From: Massilia sp. NR 4-1
GTDB lineage: Bacteria > Pseudomonadota > Gammaproteobacteria > Burkholderiales > Burkholderiaceae_D
Length of the DNA stretch: 64,000 nt
Direction: 5' to 3'
NCBI RefSeq assembly: GCF_001191005.1
Contig: NZ_CP012201.1
Coordinates: forward strand, 6,138,001-6,202,000
The notes under the pieces: generated by a model
Databases searched by the model: none
Seen by the model: the letters and a program-made list of their open reading frames with translations, nothing else
Told to the model about the DNA's origin: nothing
Part shown: positions 58,942 to 64,000 of the stretch, piece by piece
Layout: each line of letters opens with the position of its first letter
Position numbering within the stretch: position 1 is the first letter of the stretch
Translations under genes and position numbers: made by a program

Positions 58942-60516
58942 ATGAGATATCGCTTCGCGCACCTTGCCGCCAGCACTGTCTTTGCCGCCGCCTGTTTCTC
59001 CGTCCAGGCCCAGGAGGGCGTGATCCGCTTCGAGATCAGCCGCTTCGACGTGCGCGGCAACACCCTGCTGGCGGAGGACGAGGTGGCGCGCGTGCTGGCG
59101 CCCTATACCGGCAGGCAGCGGGATTTCGGCGATGTGCAGCGCGCGCTGGAGGCGCTGGAAGCGGCCTTCCATGCGCGCGGTTACCAGGTGGTGACGGTGG
59201 AATTGCCGGAACAGGAGCTGGAGCGGGGCGTGGTGCGCCTGAACGTGGTGCAGACCCGCATCGGCCGCGTCGCCGTCAAGAACAACCGATACTTCGATGA
59301 GGCCAATGTGCGCCGTGCCTTGCCCGGATTGCAGGAAGGCCGCACGCCGAATCTGCCCCAGGTCTCGAACAGCCTGAAACTGGCGAACGAAAATCCGGCG
59401 CGCAAGCTGACCTTGAAGCTGCAAAGCGGCGAGCAGCATGACGAAGTCGACGCCGCCGTCGAAGTGGCGGACGAAAAGCCGTGGAAGGCCATGTTCAATG
59501 CCGACAACAGCGGCACCCGCCAGACCGGCCGTACCCATCTGGGCTTCGTGCTGCAGCATGCCAACCTGTGGGGCCGCGACCACGTGGCCAGCCTGCAGTA
59601 CACCACCACGGCGGAGGAACCGGGCCGGGTCAAGGTGTATGGCCTGGGCTACCATATTCCGCTGTACGCGCGGGGCGATGCGCTGGACCTCTATGCCAGC
59701 TATTCGAATATCGATTCCGGCAATGTGGCGGCCGGTGTGCTTAACCTGGCGGTCAGCGGCAAGGGCGCGGTGTATGGCGCGCGCTATACCCATAATCTGG
59801 CCAAGCGCGGCGACTATGAATCAAAGCTGGTGTATGGACTCGATATCAAGGCCTTCAAGAACAGCGTGCAGTTCGAAGGACATGAACTGGGCAACGACGT
59901 GACCGTGCACCCGCTCAGCCTCACCTACGCGGGCGACTGGACCTTGCCGCAAGGGGAGCTCGATGTCTCGGCCACCGTGCTGCATAACATGCCCGGCGGC
60001 TCGCGCGGCGGCCAGGCCGACTTCACGCATGCGCGCATCGGCGCGCGCGACAACTACAACATCCTGCGCCTGGGCCTGAGCTATAGCCGCGTGCTGCCGC
60101 GCGACTGGCAATTGCGCGCCATCGTCAACGGCCAATACAGCAGCGATGCGCTGATCCCCGGCGAGCAGTTTGGCGCGGGCGGCGCCGGTTCGGTACGCGG
60201 CTTTGCCGAGCGCGAACTCTCCAACGACGTGGGCGTCAACGCCAATCTGGAACTGTACACGCCCAATCTATGCGGCGGCGAAGGCAAGCGCCAATGCCGC
60301 CTGCTGGCGTTCTACGACAGTGCCTACCTCAAGCGCAACAAGGCCCTGGCGGGCGAGTTGCGCAGCACGTCCATCGGCAGCGCGGGCCTGGGCCTGCGGC
60401 TGCTGCTATCGACTTATGCCAGCTTGCAGCTGGATTATGGCCATGTGCTGAAGGAGGGCGCCACCGCGCGCTCCGGCGGCAACCGCCTGCATGTGCGGCT
60501 TGGCCTGGCGTATTGA
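58942..60516 (+). CDS. TpsB two-partner secretion transporter (ShlB/FhaC/HecB family)
   Basis: A 524-residue outer-membrane transporter. Signal peptide to about residue 23 (FAAACFSVQAQ), POTRA 1 (FEISRFDVRGNTLLAEDEVARVLAPYTGRQRDFGDVQRALEALEAAFHARGYQVVTVELPEQEL), POTRA 2 (GRVAVKNNRYFDEANVRRALPGLQEG), then a 16-strand-type barrel with the conserved loop region GSVRGFAERELSND (motif 3, VRG(F/Y)) and a terminal LGLAY. It exports the TpsA protein whose gene begins 27 bp downstream. Long, AT-poor gap upstream (220 bp) contains no other gene. Confidence 0.93.
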   Translation: MRYRFAHLAASTVFAAACFSVQAQEGVIRFEISRFDVRGNTLLAEDEVARVLAPYTGRQRDFGDVQRALEALEAAFHARGYQVVTVELPEQELERGVVRLNVVQTRIGRVAVKNNRYFDEANVRRALPGLQEGRTPNLPQVSNSLKLANENPARKLTLKLQSGEQHDEVDAAVEVADEKPWKAMFNADNSGTRQTGRTHLGFVLQHANLWGRDHVASLQYTTTAEEPGRVKVYGLGYHIPLYARGDALDLYASYSNIDSGNVAAGVLNLAVSGKGAVYGARYTHNLAKRGDYESKLVYGLDIKAFKNSVQFEGHELGNDVTVHPLSLTYAGDWTLPQGELDVSATVLHNMPGGSRGGQADFTHARIGARDNYNILRLGLSYSRVLPRDWQLRAIVNGQYSSDALIPGEQFGAGGAGSVRGFAERELSNDVGVNANLELYTPNLCGGEGKRQCRLLAFYDSAYLKRNKALAGELRSTSIGSAGLGLRLLLSTYASLQLDYGHVLKEGATARSGGNRLHVRLGLAY

Positions 60517-60543
60517 CGGTTTATCGAGTAGCGGAGCAAGACC

Positions 60544-63500
60544 ATGAGGCATCAGCGTTTTTCCTGCGCCGCGAGCCGGCGCCATCGCCTGCAGCGCACC
60601 ATGCTGGCGGCGGCCATCGCCGCCGCTTTCGGCGCCGCGCAAGCCAATCCCACCCTGCCGCAAGTGGTGGCGGGACAGGCGGCATTCAGCCAGGACGGCA
60701 AGACCTTCTCGGTTCGCAATGCGCCGAACACCATCATCAACTGGCAAAGCTTCTCGATCGCGAAAGACGAGATCACGCGCTTCATCCAGCAGGGGGCGGA
60801 CAGCAAGGTACTGAACCGCATCGCCGGGCAAGACCCCAGCCAGATTCTGGGCGCGCTGCAATCGAACGGCCAGGTCTTCCTGATCAATCCCAACGGCGTC
60901 CTGTTCGGCCGGGATGCGCGCATCGACGTGCAGGGGCTGGTGGCATCCAGCCTGGCGATCTCGAACGCCGACTTCCTGGCCGGCAAGCACAGTTTCAGCG
61001 GCGCGCCCGGTGCCGGCAAGGTGGAGAACCAGGGCAGCATCGTGACGCCGCAGGGCGGCCGCGTATTCCTGATCGCGCCCAATGTGGCCAACAGCGGCAT
61101 CATCGCCTCGCCCCAGGGCGAGGTGGTGCTGGCGGCCGGACATAGCGTGCAGCTGGTGGACTCCGCCAATCCGGCCCTGCATGTGGTGGTGTCGGCGCCG
61201 GCCGATCAGGCGCTGAACCTGGGCCAGGTGGTGGCGCAGGGCGGCCGCATCGGCATCTATGGCGCCTTGCTCGGCCAGCGCGGCACGGTGAACGCCGACA
61301 GCGCGGTGATCGGCGCCAACGGCAAGATCGTGCTCAAGGCCAGCAATACGGCCCTGCTGGAAGCGGGCAGCCGTACCTCGGCCACCGGTGCGGGCCAGGG
61401 CGGCGCCATCGAAGTGCTGGGCCAGCGCGTCGGCGTGATGGGCGATGCGCGCATCGACGCCAGCGGCGCGCGGGGCGGCGGCAGCGTGCTGCTGGGCGGC
61501 GATTATCAAGGCAAAACCAGCGCGGCGCGCGGCAATGCGCTGCAAAGCTATGTGGGCAAGGATGCCCAGGTGGCGGCCGATGCGCTGGAAATCGGCGACG
61601 GCGGCAAGATCATCGTCTGGGCCGACGACAGCACGCGCGCATACGGCAAGCTGTCGGCGCGCGGCGGCAAGGCCGGCGGCAAGGGCGGGCTGGTGGAGAC
61701 CTCGGGCCATTCCCTGGACGTGGCGGGCATCCGCGTCGATACCCGCGCCGCCCAAGGCGCCACCGGCACCTGGCTGCTCGACCCTTACGACATCGAGGTG
61801 AAGACCGGCGGTACGGCATCGGTTGGCGATGTGGCGGCCTTCGCGGCCGGTGCGGCGGGCGGCGTGACCCAGGTCGATCCGGCCACGCTGGCCGCCACCG
61901 CCAGCAATGTGCTGCTCCAGGCCAGCAACGGCCTGACCATCACCGATGCGCTCGACCTTACCACGCCGGGCCTGGACATCAAGGCGCAGGCGGGTAATCA
62001 CATCAATGTGAACGCGGCGCTCAAAACCACGGCGGGACGCATCACGCTCTCGGCCAACGACGCGGGCGCGTCCGGCAGCGATCCGCTGCTGGGCAATCTG
62101 AATATCAATGCGCCTATCGATACGCGCGGCGGCACGCTCTCGCTGAGCGGCGCCAATCTGAACCTGAACGCCATCGCCAGCATCGGTACGGGCAGCGCCG
62201 ATCTGCGCACCAATGTGGCCGACGGCACGATCACGGTTGCAAGCACCGGCGCCGTGAATGGACTGGCCGCTGTCGCCAATGCGCCGCTGCTTTCCTTTGT
62301 CGCGAATAATGTGGTGCTCGATGGCAGCGTGAGTGCTGGCGGTCCGGGCGACACCAGCGTGGTGTCCTTCGCACTTCTGGACAGCAGCCGCCCCTTGGAA
62401 ATTGCCGCCAGCAAGACGGGCAGCAGCCTGATATTGAGCGCCGATGAACTGAACCGCATCTCGGCCTCCGAGATCGTTCTTGGCAATTCCTCGCACAATG
62501 GCGGTATCGCCGTGTCGCAGGCGGTTGGCCTGCATGCCGAAGTGCGCAAGCTGTCGCTGCGCACCGCCAAGGACGTGGTGTTCAAGCAGCCCCTGGCCAT
62601 GGGGAATGCCAACGGCAGCCTGGAGGCTGCGGCGTATGGCGGCGCAGGACGCGTTGTTTTCACCGGCATGGGCAAGGCGAGCGCGGCGACCGTAGCCCTG
62701 CGCGCCGATAATATGGACCTGGGCAGCACGGCGGGCACGGTTAGCGCTTCCAGTTATGTAACGCTCGATACGGACGCCGACAGTGCAGCTATCCGCCTGG
62801 GGCAGGGCGCCAACGGCGCGACCGGAACCCTGGTGCTGGACGAGACGGAGCTGAAGACTATCGCTGCTCCGGTCCTGGGCATCGGCACGCGCGCCACCTA
62901 CAGCGGCGCATTGAGCGTGGATGGCCCACTCAATCTTGCGGCCATCAACATTCCCGCGCTGGCGGCGCCCATGCAGGACTCCGGCGGTGCCGCCGCGGTA
63001 TCAACCGGTACGCCAAACCGCGTCACCAGCGGCGGCGTGATAGGCGGTTCAGCCATCGGCTCCCTGAAGCTGCGCGGCGGCAGCCTCGCGCTGACAGGCG
63101 ATATTGCCGTGACAAATGAACTGGGGCTGTCCAGCTCCGGCGCGATCAGCCAAGGCGGTAAGCTGACGGCGCAGAGCCTGAACGCCAGCGGCACTTCGGT
63201 CGCGCTGGAAGGAGATAACCAGATCGCCAATGTCAGCGGCAGTGCCAGTGGCGGCGATTTCCTGCTGCGCACCAATGCCAGCTTCCTGCGCGTCGGCAAT
63301 GGCCAGACGGCGCAAGGCATCAGTGCCAGCGGCCGCATCAAGCTGACTAGCGCCGGTTTTATCGGACAGTACGACAACGCGCCATTGAGTGCCGCCACGT
63401 TGTTGCTGTCGGCGCCGGAGGGCGTGGATATGATGTCCGCCAACAACCAGGTCGGTGCGGTAGCGGCGCAGAATGTGGCCCGCTTCAATTTCCGCAACGT

Positions 63501-64000
63501 CGGCGTGCTGAAAGTGGGCGTGGACGGCAAAGGCGTTTCTCTCTCGTCCAGCGGCAGCGGCAGCGGGAGTGGCACCAATGCTGCCCTGAACATCGAAACC
63601 GGCGGCCAGCTCGATGTGGCCGAAGCTGTGAATGGCGCCGGCCAGGTGGTGCGTCTGGGCGGCAGCGCTGTCCATATCGGCAATACCGGTACGCCTTCGC
63701 ACGCCGGCGTCACCGGCTCGAACGTGACGCTGGATGCCAAGGGCGGCGCTGTCACACTCGACAGCGGCGCTACGCTGGCCGCGCGGCGCGTGAACCTGAT
63801 CGCCGGCCAGGTCAGCCTCGGCCCGGCATCGTCCATCAGCGCCGAAGGCAGCGCGGCGACGGCCGATGGCGCCGTCACCATCACGCCGGGCAGCGGACGG
63901 CTGGTGAAGATTGGTGCGGGCGCGATCGATGATGCGTCCACCCTCGGCCTCTCCAGCGACGAACTCAAAACCATCAGCGCCGATGCGCTGTTTGTGCAAT
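60544..64000 (+). CDS. TpsA exoprotein, filamentous haemagglutinin-like, 3' end missing
   Basis: The frame is open from ATG 60544 to the window end: at least 1152 residues. A long signal peptide (about 1-35, RLQRTMLAAAIAAAFGAAQA) is followed by the TPS secretion domain (ANPTLPQVVAGQAAFSQDGKTFSVRNAP, INWQSFSI, GQVFLINPNGVLFGRDARIDVQGLVASSL near residues 108-135), the segment GTWLLDPYDIEV common in such proteins near 417, and a long Gly/Ala/Ser-rich beta-helix. A motif of the form L-x-LS-x-x-EL-x-x-I is repeated near residues 627, 761 and 1134. Proteins of this class act in adhesion, biofilm or contact-dependent inhibition; the C-terminal effector, if any, is outside the window. Confidence 0.93.
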   Translation, partial: MRHQRFSCAASRRHRLQRTMLAAAIAAAFGAAQANPTLPQVVAGQAAFSQDGKTFSVRNAPNTIINWQSFSIAKDEITRFIQQGADSKVLNRIAGQDPSQILGALQSNGQVFLINPNGVLFGRDARIDVQGLVASSLAISNADFLAGKHSFSGAPGAGKVENQGSIVTPQGGRVFLIAPNVANSGIIASPQGEVVLAAGHSVQLVDSANPALHVVVSAPADQALNLGQVVAQGGRIGIYGALLGQRGTVNADSAVIGANGKIVLKASNTALLEAGSRTSATGAGQGGAIEVLGQRVGVMGDARIDASGARGGGSVLLGGDYQGKTSAARGNALQSYVGKDAQVAADALEIGDGGKIIVWADDSTRAYGKLSARGGKAGGKGGLVETSGHSLDVAGIRVDTRAAQGATGTWLLDPYDIEVKTGGTASVGDVAAFAAGAAGGVTQVDPATLAATASNVLLQASNGLTITDALDLTTPGLDIKAQAGNHINVNAALKTTAGRITLSANDAGASGSDPLLGNLNINAPIDTRGGTLSLSGANLNLNAIASIGTGSADLRTNVADGTITVASTGAVNGLAAVANAPLLSFVANNVVLDGSVSAGGPGDTSVVSFALLDSSRPLEIAASKTGSSLILSADELNRISASEIVLGNSSHNGGIAVSQAVGLHAEVRKLSLRTAKDVVFKQPLAMGNANGSLEAAAYGGAGRVVFTGMGKASAATVALRADNMDLGSTAGTVSASSYVTLDTDADSAAIRLGQGANGATGTLVLDETELKTIAAPVLGIGTRATYSGALSVDGPLNLAAINIPALAAPMQDSGGAAAVSTGTPNRVTSGGVIGGSAIGSLKLRGGSLALTGDIAVTNELGLSSSGAISQGGKLTAQSLNASGTSVALEGDNQIANVSGSASGGDFLLRTNASFLRVGNGQTAQGISASGRIKLTSAGFIGQYDNAPLSAATLLLSAPEGVDMMSANNQVGAVAAQNVARFNFRNVGVLKVGVDGKGVSLSSSGSGSGSGTNAALNIETGGQLDVAEAVNGAGQVVRLGGSAVHIGNTGTPSHAGVTGSNVTLDAKGGAVTLDSGATLAARRVNLIAGQVSLGPASSISAEGSAATADGAVTITPGSGRLVKIGAGAIDDASTLGLSSDELKTISADALFVQ

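Noticed and set aside
60406..62535. A 709-codon minus-strand frame over the TpsA gene
   Set aside because: TPS domain motifs and the signal peptide are on the plus strand; the other frame is low-complexity His/Arg/Gly.

Overview
The window is a high-GC chromosomal segment whose gene order and protein types point to a betaproteobacterium of the order Burkholderiales, most likely Oxalobacteraceae of the Massilia/Duganella/Janthinobacterium kind. That placement is an inference from synteny (leuC-ecn-leuD-leuB-asd-fimV-truA-trpFBA-accD-folC, rpsF-priB-rpsR-rplI-dnaB) and from hairpin repeats in the gaps; no rRNA or tRNA gene is present to confirm it.

Layout. 1-6977 is a DNA repair operon: the end of a RecQ helicase, then the four-gene ligase-associated set (MBL exonuclease, ATP-dependent ligase, Lhr-type helicase, PdeM phosphoesterase), with overlapping genes. 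7120-7817 holds two small stress-type hydrophilic proteins. 7933-14903 is an iron region: a TonB-dependent siderophore receptor faces a five-gene operon (PepSY membrane protein, DUF2271, DUF4198, ApbE flavin transferase, flavodoxin/FNR reductase) across Fur boxes. The DUF2271 protein carries an ApbE flavinylation motif, so the operon looks like an extracytoplasmic flavin electron-transfer chain. 15158-16977 is a hemP/DUF2325 operon behind another Fur-like box. 17142-19474 carries an FNR-family regulator, a NarL-type response regulator and a universal stress protein preceded by a perfect FNR box.

19860-22585 is cheZ-cheA without other chemotaxis genes. 22826-41521 is a long biosynthetic stretch: leucine (leuCDB with an entericidin lipoprotein gene inside), asd, fimV, truA, trpFBA, accD, folC, dedD, cvpA, purF and a PLP trans-sulfuration enzyme. 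A BrnT/BrnA toxin-antitoxin pair sits between trpA and accD. 42234-47862 has lexA with two SOS boxes, the rpsF-priB-rpsR-rplI cluster (priB appears to start at CTG), dnaB, and a PhoU-like/PiT phosphate pair.

47985-57897 is regulatory and accessory: a secreted hypothetical protein, an XRE-cupin regulator overlapping a double GNAT acetyltransferase, a GAF-GspE ATPase with an MBL hydrolase, and a GAF-HD-GYP protein translationally coupled to a CHASE2 adenylate cyclase. 58029-64000 is a two-partner secretion locus: a TpsB transporter, the start of a very large TpsA exoprotein that runs off the window, and, upstream, a separate short protein that is only the C-terminal part of a TpsB barrel with its own signal peptide.

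The most unusual items are the half-TpsB gene, the Fur-controlled flavinylation operon, the modular hairpin repeat family in the intergenic gaps, the BrnTA pair with a 13-bp inverted repeat over its start codon, and the CTG-started priB. No CRISPR array, insertion sequence, prophage or RNA gene was recognised.
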